Below are positions 8,359 through 15,844 of a DNA stretch of 64,000 nucleotides, one piece after another; the stretch's first letter is position 1, and the number at the start of each line of letters is the position of its first letter. The DNA is from Alphaproteobacteria bacterium (GTDB lineage Bacteria > Pseudomonadota > Alphaproteobacteria > CADEGL01), in contig JAPLOM010000025.1 of NCBI GenBank assembly GCA_026400755.1, forward strand, positions 1-64,000, in the 5' to 3' direction. The position numbers and the translations under genes are program-made. The notes beneath the pieces were generated by a model. That model saw only the letters and a program-made list of their open reading frames with translations. It had not been told where the DNA came from and made no database searches.

Positions 8359-10103
8359 GCGCCGCGTCCGCGCCGCCCGAACGCATCCTCCGCGCCGCCC
8401 ATGCGCCCTGGCTCGCGGGCGCCGCGCTGCTGGCCCTCTACGCGGCGTTCATGGGCGACATCTATGGGCTGCGGCTTCTGACCCAGGCGGGCATCTATGC
8501 CCTGCTCGTCATCGGCTATCAGTTCGTCTTCGGCCATGCTGGCGCCTTCTCGCTGGCCCAGGGCGCTTTCTTCGGCCTCGGCGCCTATGTCACCGGCATC
8601 CTGGGTGCGAAGCTGGGCTGGGGCTTCATGACCACTTTCCCGCTTTCGATCCTGCTGCCCGCCGCGTTCGCGCTTTTGGTCGCGGCACCCGTGCTGCGGC
8701 TGGAAACGCATTATTTCGCGCTGGCCACGCTGGGGCTCGCCCAGGTCGCGCTGATCGGCGCGGTGAACTGGGAGTCGCTGACCGGCGGCGCCAATGGATT
8801 GGTGGGCGTGCCGCGCGTGGTGCTGTTCGGCGCGCGGATCGCGCCGGGCTGGCCGCTTCTCCTGTTCGTCTGGGGCCTGGTCGCGCTCGGCGGCGTCCTG
8901 GCCTGGCGCCTGACGCGCGGTATGAAAGGCTTGGCCTACCGGACGGTGCGCGAGCGTCCGCTGGCCGCCGCATCGGTCGGGCTGGACGGCGGTACCCTGC
9001 GTGCGACCGCCTTCGTGCTGAGCGCCGCCTATGGCGGTGCCGCGGGTGCCTTGCACGCGAACAGCCTGGGCGTCGTCTCACCCGAGGCGTTCGACTTTTC
9101 GATCATGGTGGCCTGCCTGACCATGGCCGTGGTGGGCGGGCGCGGGCGCATCGCCGGCGCGATCCTGGGTGCGGTGCTGCTGGTCCATCTGCCGGAATGG
9201 CTGCGCGGGCTGGAGCAGTATTACCTGATCGCCTACGGTGCGGCGCTGCTGCTGGTCGTAATTCTGGCGCCGGACGGGCTGGCGGGCCTGGTCGATCGGA
9301 CGTGGCGACGCGCGCGCGGAACAACCGAAACTCTTCCCTTCCTACCGTCTTCGGCCGTGGTCGCGTTCACCGGCGGAGCCGCGCTTCACGTCGAATGCCT
9401 GACCAAAAGTTTCGGCGGCGTCACAGCACTCGACAGCGTCGAGCTACGCGTAGCGCCGGGCGAGATCGTCGGCCTGATCGGGCCCAACGGCTCCGGCAAA
9501 AGCACGCTCGCCAACCTCATCACCGGGCTCTACCGCCCCGACCAGGGACATATCCGTCTCGACAACGCGCCGTTCGAACCTCTGCGGCCTCACGAGATCG
9601 CGCGGCTGGGTGTCGCGCGCACGTTCCAAACCGCCGAACTGATCGGCGGCGCCAGCCTGATCGACAATGTCGCGGTCGCCTACGCCGCGACGGCGGACGC
9701 CAACCTGCCCCATGCGCGAGGTCGCGCGCTCAACGCGCTGGCGCAGGCGGGTCTGTCCGACCGCGCCTGGGAAGAGGCCGCCGCGCAACCGGCCGGCGTT
9801 CGAAGGCTGGCCGAGGTCGCGCGCGCCGTGGCGCGTAAACCGCGCTTCCTGGTGCTGGACGAACCCAGCGCAGGGCTGACCGACGACGAGCGCGCGACGC
9901 TGGCGCGTCTTCTGCGCGGCCTCGCGGCGGGCGGCGTCGCGGTGCTGGTGATCGACCACAACCTACCGTTCCTGTCCGGGCTGGCCGGGCGGCTCGTGTG
10001 CTTGGAAGCAGGCCGCGTGATCGCGGCGGGCACACCCGACGCCGTCCTGGCTCATCCCGACGTACGCCGCGCCTATCTCGGCGCGGCGGAGGACACGCCG
10101 TGA
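8355..10103 (+). CDS. Fused Liv-type permease and ATPase (LivM-LivG)
   Basis: One 582-residue chain joins a LivM permease (about 1-320, many membrane helices, FGHAGAFSLAQGAFFGLGAYV and VVGGRGRIAGAILGA) to a LivG ATPase (about 341-582). The ATPase has Walker A GPNGSGKST near residue 376, and Walker B FLVLDEPSAGL near residue 500. The LSGGQ-type signature is degenerate: QPAG stands where LivG proteins normally have LSYG or LPYG. The ATG at 8355 overlaps the LivH stop; the track ORF simply runs further upstream out of the LivH frame. LivM-LivG fusions are known in Liv-type systems. It couples transport to ATP hydrolysis together with the separate LivF. Confidence 0.9.
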   Translation: MSAASAPPERILRAAHAPWLAGAALLALYAAFMGDIYGLRLLTQAGIYALLVIGYQFVFGHAGAFSLAQGAFFGLGAYVTGILGAKLGWGFMTTFPLSILLPAAFALLVAAPVLRLETHYFALATLGLAQVALIGAVNWESLTGGANGLVGVPRVVLFGARIAPGWPLLLFVWGLVALGGVLAWRLTRGMKGLAYRTVRERPLAAASVGLDGGTLRATAFVLSAAYGGAAGALHANSLGVVSPEAFDFSIMVACLTMAVVGGRGRIAGAILGAVLLVHLPEWLRGLEQYYLIAYGAALLLVVILAPDGLAGLVDRTWRRARGTTETLPFLPSSAVVAFTGGAALHVECLTKSFGGVTALDSVELRVAPGEIVGLIGPNGSGKSTLANLITGLYRPDQGHIRLDNAPFEPLRPHEIARLGVARTFQTAELIGGASLIDNVAVAYAATADANLPHARGRALNALAQAGLSDRAWEEAAAQPAGVRRLAEVARAVARKPRFLVLDEPSAGLTDDERATLARLLRGLAAGGVAVLVIDHNLPFLSGLAGRLVCLEAGRVIAAGTPDAVLAHPDVRRAYLGAAEDTP

Positions 10104-10807
10104 GCGCACTGTTGGAACTGCGCGGCGTCACCGTCGCCTATGGCGGCGCGCCGGTCGTCGAGGACGCGTCGCTGACCCTCGCATTCCGCGAGGTGGCGGC
10201 GCTGCTGGGCGCCAACGGCGCGGGCAAGTCCACCCTGCTCAAGGCCGTCATGGGCCTGGTGCCGCTCGCGCGCGGCGAGATCTTTTTGCACGGCGAGACT
10301 TTGACCGGCGTGCCGCCGGAAGAGCGCGCCCGACGCGGCATCGCCTATGTGCCGGAGGGACGACGAGTCTTCGGTGGCATGACGGTGCGCGAGAATCTGG
10401 AAGTGGCCGCCTGGTGCGACGCCGCTTCGCGCAGGCGGCGCCTGGACGAAGCCTTCTTCCTATTCCCGCAGCTGGCCGAGAAATCGTCCGCGCGCGCCTG
10501 GACCCTGTCGGGCGGCCAACAGCAGATGCTAGCCATCGGCCGCGCATTGATGCAGGCGCCTTCCCTGCTGCTGCTCGACGAGCCGTTCCTCGGCTTGGCG
10601 CCAGTGCTGGTGCGCGAGGTGGTCAACCGCATCCGCGCCGCCGCGGTCGGCGGCCCCGGCATCCTGATCGCCGAGCAAGCGTTCGACGCGGTCGCCGCGT
10701 TGGCGCCGCGCGGCTATGCGATGCGGCTGGGGCGCGTGACGGCGGAGGGAACGCTCAGCGAATTGCGCGATTCAGGGATGCTGGCCGAAAGCCTGCTGCC
10801 GCGCTGA
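10100..10807 (+). CDS. Liv-type ABC transporter ATPase (LivF family)
   Basis: Second ATPase of the importer, 235 residues, starting at GTG 10100 in a GTGA overlap with the preceding fusion gene (the track ORF starts earlier in a shadow frame). Walker A is GANGAGKST, the signature LSGGQQQM is intact, and Walker B is LLLDEPFLGLAP; GIAYVPEGRRVFGGMTV is the characteristic LivF Q-loop region. With an intact signature here and a degenerate one in LivG, the pair may have one strong and one weak ATP site. It completes a receptor-permease-permease-ATPase-ATPase set with nothing missing. Confidence 0.92.
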   Translation: MSALLELRGVTVAYGGAPVVEDASLTLAFREVAALLGANGAGKSTLLKAVMGLVPLARGEIFLHGETLTGVPPEERARRGIAYVPEGRRVFGGMTVRENLEVAAWCDAASRRRRLDEAFFLFPQLAEKSSARAWTLSGGQQQMLAIGRALMQAPSLLLLDEPFLGLAPVLVREVVNRIRAAAVGGPGILIAEQAFDAVAALAPRGYAMRLGRVTAEGTLSELRDSGMLAESLLPR

Positions 10808-10811
10808 GCGC

Positions 10812-11156
10812 TTATTTGCACTGCTCGCGCGCGACGAAGGAACCGCCCGTGCCGGTCTCGGGCCATATCGTGACCGTGGCGCCCTTGAATTTGACGATCT
10901 TGTCATAGCCGCACGCCAACTCGCGCGCCAGCTTGCGCACGTTATCCGGCGACTTGTATCCCTCGGCCTTCAGCGCGACCCACACCACGCCCGGCTCCTG
11001 CACCGACATCTCGGCGACCAACGGTTTCTCGGCCGCCCAATCGAGGAACGCGTCTTCCTTGTCCACGTTCTGGGGCTTGGCGGGCGCGGCAAAGACTGGC
11101 CCCGTGAAGAGCATGAGGGCGGCGCACGCCGCGATCGCGCGCATTGGGATCATCAT
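10812..11156 (-). CDS. Small secreted protein of unknown function
   Basis: A 114-residue protein with a clear Sec signal peptide (cleavage probably after VFA near residue 23) and a mature domain of ~90 residues containing two cysteines (LACGYDK and the terminal EQCK) that could form a disulphide in the periplasm. I do not recognise the family. It lies convergent to livF, 4 nt after that stop, and divergent from pyrE, so it is probably monocistronic. The start may be the Met at residue 5 rather than residue 1. The mature part is acidic to neutral with no obvious catalytic motif. Confidence 0.65.
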   Translation of the reverse strand: MMIPMRAIAACAALMLFTGPVFAAPAKPQNVDKEDAFLDWAAEKPLVAEMSVQEPGVVWVALKAEGYKSPDNVRKLARELACGYDKIVKFKGATVTIWPETGTGGSFVAREQCK

Positions 11157-11246
11157 CGCGCCATTCTAGCCGACGGGGCCCGAGAATCCGATTGCCAGCG
11201 GGTGGAGAGGAGTTCTAAACAGCCCGGACCCCAAGGAGGACCGCAG

Positions 11247-11939
11247 ATGGCCGCAGGCACGGACAAGGAAGAAGCGGCGCGCATCACCGCGCGCGCTCTG
11301 TTGGACATCAAGGCGGTCAATTTCCGCCCCGACGAGCCCTACATCTTCACGTCCGGCCGCGTCAGCCCGGTCTATATCGACTGCCGCAAGATCATCGCCT
11401 TCCCCAAGCAGCGCACTGAGATCGTGACGCTGATGGCCGACCTGGTCCGGCGCGACATCGGCGTGGACGGCATCGACGCAGTCGCGGGCGGCGAGACGGC
11501 GGGCATCCCCTACGGCGCGTGGATGGCCGACCGCTTGAACCTGCCCATGCTGTATGTCCGCAAACAGCCGAAGGGCTTCGGCCGCATGGCCCAGATCGAG
11601 GGCGACATGCCGCCGGGCTGGACCGTGCCGCTGGTGGAAGACCTGGCCACCGACGGCGGCAGCAAGCACGTCTTCATCAAGGCGCTGCGCGAAGCGGGTG
11701 CGGTGGTGAAGGACGTGATCGTGGTGTTCCACTACGGCATCTTCCCGAAGAGCGTGGAGAGCCTGAAGGAGATCGGCGTGCGCCTGCACGGCTTGGCCAC
11801 CTGGCCCACCTGGCACGACGTGCTGGCGGAAGCGCGGCGCGGCAACGACTTCCCCGCCGCGAATTTGGATCAGATCGAAACGTTCCTGGCCGACCCCGAC
11901 GGCTGGGCCGCCGCGAACGCACATAAGGCGAAGCAGTAG
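11247..11939 (+). CDS. pyrE: Orotate phosphoribosyltransferase
   Basis: Transfers ribose phosphate from PRPP to orotate, giving OMP in pyrimidine synthesis. The track ORF starts at 11202, but an AAGGAGG ribosome site at 11233-11239 points to the ATG at 11247, giving 230 residues. The PRPP loop reads VEDLATDGGS, with Glu-Asp where the E. coli enzyme has Asp-Asp; this variant and RKQPKGFGR with YGIFPKS are typical of the alphaproteobacterial form. No attenuator was noticed upstream. It appears to be a stand-alone gene; the next ~500 nt are the cobalamin riboswitch and leader. Confidence 0.9.
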   Translation: MAAGTDKEEAARITARALLDIKAVNFRPDEPYIFTSGRVSPVYIDCRKIIAFPKQRTEIVTLMADLVRRDIGVDGIDAVAGGETAGIPYGAWMADRLNLPMLYVRKQPKGFGRMAQIEGDMPPGWTVPLVEDLATDGGSKHVFIKALREAGAVVKDVIVVFHYGIFPKSVESLKEIGVRLHGLATWPTWHDVLAEARRGNDFPAANLDQIETFLADPDGWAAANAHKAKQ

Positions 11940-12008
11940 TTCACGTTCTATTCCCCTATCCGAACCGGGGCCCCTTGACCGGGCCGCCCTGAACGGAAAT
12001 TCTTCCTT

Positions 12009-12196
12009 GTGTGTTGGTTCTCCGGTTTAGGCCGGAGAGGAAAGAGGGAACACGGTAAGCCGCATCTGCGGCCTAATCCGTGGCTGCCCCCGCAACTGTC
12101 AGCGGCGAGCCTTGGTCCGCATGGCCACTGGGAAACCGGGAAGGCCGGACCGCCACAGGCATTGACCCGCGAGCCAGGAGACCTGCCAGCACAGTC
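12009..12196 (+). promoter_or_regulatory. Cobalamin (AdoCbl) riboswitch
   Basis: The B12-box AGCCAGGAGACCTGCC occurs at about 12171-12186, preceded by the conserved GGGAACACGGTAAG-like and CCCCCGCAACTGT motifs and the long P3-P6 arms, the arrangement of the cobalamin aptamer. It is ~240 nt upstream of a TonB-dependent receptor gene and should repress the receptor - membrane protein - cbiZ - tonB operon when adenosylcobalamin is plentiful. Confidence 0.95.
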
Positions 12197-12438
12197 ACCC
12201 AACCGATGGGTGGGGCGTCCATACGGAGCGGTTCTTTCGCAGCGATGACGTTCGTTTCCGATGCGGGGGCCGTAGGGGGTGTTTCCTTCCACGTCGTTCC
12301 TGGACCTTGATCGACGATCGGCCCTTCTTGCGGCCGTAATGTCGATTGCACACGCGGCCGTGCGTCGCCTTGCGTGCTTCGCCTCAGGTCAACCCCACCG
12401 CGCGCGCCCTTTGGGCGCCGCAGACGAAGGAGCGCACG
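12197..12438 (+). promoter_or_regulatory. Long leader between B12 aptamer and receptor gene, with two hairpins
   Basis: The 242 nt hold no convincing gene. Two stem-loops stand out: one at 12311-12345 (TCGAC and CGGCC arms pairing with CGGCCG and GTCGA) and one at about 12404-12418 (GCGCCC, TTT, GGGCGC), the second ~20 nt before the start codon. They could be the expression platform (terminator/antiterminator or site-sequestering arms). There is no long T run, so transcriptional termination is uncertain. Confidence 0.45.
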
Positions 12439-14526
12439 ATGACTTGGAACATTCGCCGAACGCGAACGGGACTGAACGTGGCGTTGGCCGCCTGCACGAC
12501 GGCCGTCTGGACGACCGCCGCACTGGCGCAACAGACCACGCAAACCACGCCGACGCCGCAACAGGAACTGCAGGAGGTCAACGTCACGGCCTCGCGTTTG
12601 GGCACCGGCATCGCCGGCACGTCCACCACCATCATCTCAGCGGAAGAGATCACGCGTTCGCCGGATATGACCTTACAGGATCTTCTGTCCCGGCAAGCGG
12701 GCATCCAAGTTCAGAATCTGTTCGGCGGCGTGGACGGCGCACGCGACACAATCGACATGCGTGGCTTCGGCGCCTCAGCCGTTTCCAACACATTGGTCCT
12801 GATCAACGGTCGCCGTCTGAACGATGTCGACATGGCCGGCGTCGACTTTACGGCCATCCCGAAAGACGCCATCGAGCGCATCGAAATCGTACGCGGCAAC
12901 GCGGGCGTGGTCCTGTACGGTAACGGCGCCATGGGCGGCGTGATCAACATCATCACCAAGACCGGCGTCGCCGTGCCCAACTCCTATCGCGCCGACATGT
13001 CCTACGGTTCGTTCGATTACACCCAGGCCAACATCGGGGCGAATCAGTCGGTCGGAAACCTGGCCCTCGCGCTTTATGGAACATCCATCAATTCAAACGG
13101 CTACCGCGAGAACAACCAGTTCCAAGAGCGCAACATCCAAGGCGACGCGCGTTACCAGCTGGAAGGGGGCGAGTTGTACCTGACCGTCTCGGCGGACACC
13201 CAGCGCCTCGGCCTGCCCGGCGGACGCCTGGTCACGCTGACAACCAGTCAGGTCATCACCGATCCGACCGGCACGTCCACGCCGGACGACTATGCGAACA
13301 AGCAAGGCCTCAACATCACCCTCGGCGGCACGCATAAACTTTCGGAAGGCGTGCAGATGATCATCGACGCCGGCGTGCGCAACAAGGATCAGCAATCGGG
13401 AATCTTCAGCACCTTCGGCCCCGCGTTCGACAGCTATAACAACACCACGCTGACCACCTCGTCCTTCACGCCGCGCCTGGATGCCCAGCACCAGCTCGGC
13501 GATCTGCCGGGCAAGCTTCTGACCGGCATCGACGTCTACGGCTCGCTCTACGATTCTGACCGCATGCTTCATCAGGGCGATGCGCCGATCCATCACTACG
13601 ACCTGACCCAGATCACCGTCGGCCCATATTTCCAGGAAACCATCACGGCGTGGGGCAATACCGACATCGCCCTCGGCGCGCGCACGGAAACGGCCATGGT
13701 CTCGGCAACGGACACCTATGACGCCAGCGCGCCCGGCGGCGCCTTCGGCGTCCAAGGTGTGCCCTACAACAACACTCAGACGGATTGGGGCGGCCATCTG
13801 GGCATCAGCCACAATCTGACCGACGTGTGGACCTTGTTCGGCCGCGTCGGGCGCAGCTTCCGCCTGCCCAACGTGGACGAGCGGGTCGGCTCGGTGCCGT
13901 TCGGCGTGCCGCCCAACTTCGCCCTGCAGACCCAGACCTCGCGCGACTTCGAGGGCGGGTTCCGTGTGAACTGGGAAGGCATCAATTGGCAGACCAGCGG
14001 CTATGTGATGAATCTCAACAACGAGATTTTCTTCAGCCCGGCCACCTTCACCAACACCAATCTGGATCCCACGCGGCGCATCGGCTTCGAGAACGGCGCG
14101 ACGTACCGGATTTCCGACCCCGTGCTGCTGAAGGGCTCGCTGACCTACATCAACGCCACGTTCCGCAGCGGCCAGTTCGAGGGCAACCAAATCCCTCTTG
14201 TCTCGCCCTGGACGGGGAATGTCGGCATCTCGTGGAACGTCTTCCAGAAGTACATCATGCTGGACGCCGACCTCCGCTATATCGGCTCGCGTCGGTTCGA
14301 CAACGACGCAGCCAATTTCCAGCCGATGATGCCCGCGGTCACGCTGGTCGACCTCAAGGTCAGCGGCCAGATCGAGCGGTTCAGTTGGGCACTGACCGTT
14401 CAGAACTTGCTGAATAAAGAGAACTACTTCGACTATGGTATTGCCAGTACCGCGACCTACGGCACATACAACGCCTACACGATGCCGGGCCGTAACTTCA
14501 CCGGCAAAATCGGAATCAAGTTCTAG
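12439..14526 (+). CDS. btuB: TonB-dependent outer-membrane cobalamin receptor (BtuB-like)
   Basis: A 695-residue outer-membrane receptor with a signal peptide ending after ALA-QQ, a TonB box (EVNVTAS) near residue 50, a plug domain (DLLSRQAGIQV, RGFGASAV, LINGRRLND, IERIEIVRGNAGVVLYGNGAMGGVINI) and a 22-strand-type barrel ending in a terminal Phe (GKIGIKF). The start at 12439 is chosen because it places the signal peptide at the N-terminus; the track ORF extends 31 codons into the leader. Cobalamin as ligand is inferred from the riboswitch and the cbiZ gene downstream, since plug motifs alone do not distinguish cobamides from siderophores. Confidence 0.88.
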   Translation: MTWNIRRTRTGLNVALAACTTAVWTTAALAQQTTQTTPTPQQELQEVNVTASRLGTGIAGTSTTIISAEEITRSPDMTLQDLLSRQAGIQVQNLFGGVDGARDTIDMRGFGASAVSNTLVLINGRRLNDVDMAGVDFTAIPKDAIERIEIVRGNAGVVLYGNGAMGGVINIITKTGVAVPNSYRADMSYGSFDYTQANIGANQSVGNLALALYGTSINSNGYRENNQFQERNIQGDARYQLEGGELYLTVSADTQRLGLPGGRLVTLTTSQVITDPTGTSTPDDYANKQGLNITLGGTHKLSEGVQMIIDAGVRNKDQQSGIFSTFGPAFDSYNNTTLTTSSFTPRLDAQHQLGDLPGKLLTGIDVYGSLYDSDRMLHQGDAPIHHYDLTQITVGPYFQETITAWGNTDIALGARTETAMVSATDTYDASAPGGAFGVQGVPYNNTQTDWGGHLGISHNLTDVWTLFGRVGRSFRLPNVDERVGSVPFGVPPNFALQTQTSRDFEGGFRVNWEGINWQTSGYVMNLNNEIFFSPATFTNTNLDPTRRIGFENGATYRISDPVLLKGSLTYINATFRSGQFEGNQIPLVSPWTGNVGISWNVFQKYIMLDADLRYIGSRRFDNDAANFQPMMPAVTLVDLKVSGQIERFSWALTVQNLLNKENYFDYGIASTATYGTYNAYTMPGRNFTGKIGIKF

Positions 14527-14559
14527 GAACCGGCGAACGATCAGGACAAGGAGACTGTC

Positions 14560-15135
14560 ATGACCCCTCTCAAGCTCTTCGGCGTTGGCGAACGCAGCGA
14601 GACGGCGCAGAGACGCGCCGTGAAAGCCGCGTGGATCGGCCTGCTGATCGTCCCGAGCGTGATGGCCACCGGTGCCTTGGCCTGCGTCGCACCCTTCGCG
14701 GCCGTGGCCGCGCTGGCCGGCTTGACCCTGCCGCGCCGCGAGGCCTTGCTGACCGTGCTGGCCCTGTGGATCGGCAACCAGGCCGTGGGCTTCCTGTCGC
14801 TCGACTATCCAACGGACGCCAACACGATCGGCTGGGGCATCGCCATGGGCGCCGCCGCGCTACTGGCCGTGTTCGCGGCCGAGCGGTTCCGTGCCCGCCG
14901 CGACGCTGCCGGACTGGCCATCGGCTTCGCGGCGGCCTTCGTGGTCAACCAGGTTGCCCAGTGGGCGGCTTCGGCGTTCTTGGGCGCGGGCGCCGGCTTC
15001 ACGCCGGAGGTCATCGCCTATGTCGCCGTCATCAACGCGGTGTGGTTTGTCGCCCTGGCGGCGGGCCACTTGGTGCTGGTCGCCCTGGCGGAGCGCCGCG
15101 CGCGCGTCGCATTGGCGTCCCGCAAAGCGGCCTGA
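14560..15135 (+). CDS. Small integral membrane protein of the B12 operon; candidate cobamide transporter
   Basis: A 191-residue protein with about five to six membrane helices (approx. 24-55, 62-82, 89-107, 118-141, 148-177) and short basic loops. It has a single Cys (residue 42, in the first hydrophobic region) and a single His (residue 170). A good SD (AAGGAG) lies ahead of the ATG. It sits between the receptor and cbiZ under the cobalamin riboswitch, and the operon has no BtuC, BtuD or BtuF. Size and topology recall solitary ECF S-components such as BtuM, which uses a Cys to ligate cobalt, but I cannot confirm homology by eye. Alternatives are a cobalt-uptake or accessory protein. Confidence 0.6.
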   Translation: MTPLKLFGVGERSETAQRRAVKAAWIGLLIVPSVMATGALACVAPFAAVAALAGLTLPRREALLTVLALWIGNQAVGFLSLDYPTDANTIGWGIAMGAAALLAVFAAERFRARRDAAGLAIGFAAAFVVNQVAQWAASAFLGAGAGFTPEVIAYVAVINAVWFVALAAGHLVLVALAERRARVALASRKAA

Positions 15136-15147
15136 GGATTTGGCGAA

Positions 15148-15177
15148 CCGCCGCGCGGATTCCGGTCCGCGCGGCGG
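15148..15177 (+). promoter_or_regulatory. Perfect intercistronic hairpin before cbiZ
   Basis: Twelve perfectly paired bases (CCGCCGCGCGGA / TCCGCGCGGCGG) with a 6-nt loop lie 13 nt after the membrane-protein stop and end 13 nt before the cbiZ ATG. There is no T tract, so it looks more like an mRNA-processing or stability element, or a partial attenuator that lowers cbiZ and tonB expression, than a full terminator. Confidence 0.55.
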
Positions 15178-15190
15178 CGCGTCATCCGTC

Positions 15191-15844
15191 ATGCGGCCGG
15201 AGCTTCGCCCGCCTTGGCTTCTTCTCGACTTCGGTAAGGACCTTCGTCTTATCGGCTGGCCCGTCGTCGGCGCGGCGTTGGGCCCCGCGCGCCGCGTGGC
15301 GTGGCTGCAGGTGCGAAACGCCGACCTGCCGCCCGACCGCGATCCCACCGTCTATTTCACCGAGCGCGCCCAAGCCGCGGGCGTTTCGTTTGATGCGGGC
15401 CTGATGACGGCGGCAGACCTGCGCGGCTTCGCCGTCGCCCAACGCGCTGGCGGCGTTTCGGTCGTGGCGACGGGCGGACTCGGCAACGCGGAAAGCGTTT
15501 TATCCGCGGCGAGCGAACCGCGGAACGCGGCCAAGGTCGGAACCATTAACGTGGTCGCCGTAATCGACCGCTCCCTCACCCTCGCAGCCCAGATCGAAGC
15601 CTTGTCGATCGTCGCGGAAGCACGCACAGCCGCCGTCATGAGCTTCGGCCTGACCATGATGGGCGACGAACGTCCAGTCACCGGAACCGGAACGGACTGC
15701 ATCCTGGTCGCGGCGCCGGGCGACAAGGCGGGCCTCGCCCATTGCGGCCTGCATACGTCCATCGGCCGCGCGCTGGCGGAAGCAGCCTACGAATCCGTCA
15801 GAAACACATGTGCATCATGCTTGCGCGCGCCTTCGCTCCGCTGA
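15191..15844 (+). CDS. cbiZ: Adenosylcobinamide amidohydrolase
   Basis: CbiZ cleaves the aminopropanol arm from adenosylcobinamide (or pseudocobalamin in remodelling strains) to give adenosylcobyric acid, which can re-enter cobamide synthesis. The 217-residue protein shows the family blocks VATGGLGNA, KVGTINVVAVID, IVAEARTAAVMS and TGTGTDCILVA. The track ORF begins far upstream in a shadow frame; the ATG at 15191 gives the natural N-terminus. No clear SD is seen, and a strong hairpin precedes it. The 3' end overlaps the tonB start by ~30 nt. Presence of cbiZ says the cell salvages incomplete or foreign cobamides. Confidence 0.85.
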   Translation: MRPELRPPWLLLDFGKDLRLIGWPVVGAALGPARRVAWLQVRNADLPPDRDPTVYFTERAQAAGVSFDAGLMTAADLRGFAVAQRAGGVSVVATGGLGNAESVLSAASEPRNAAKVGTINVVAVIDRSLTLAAQIEALSIVAEARTAAVMSFGLTMMGDERPVTGTGTDCILVAAPGDKAGLAHCGLHTSIGRALAEAAYESVRNTCASCLRAPSLR

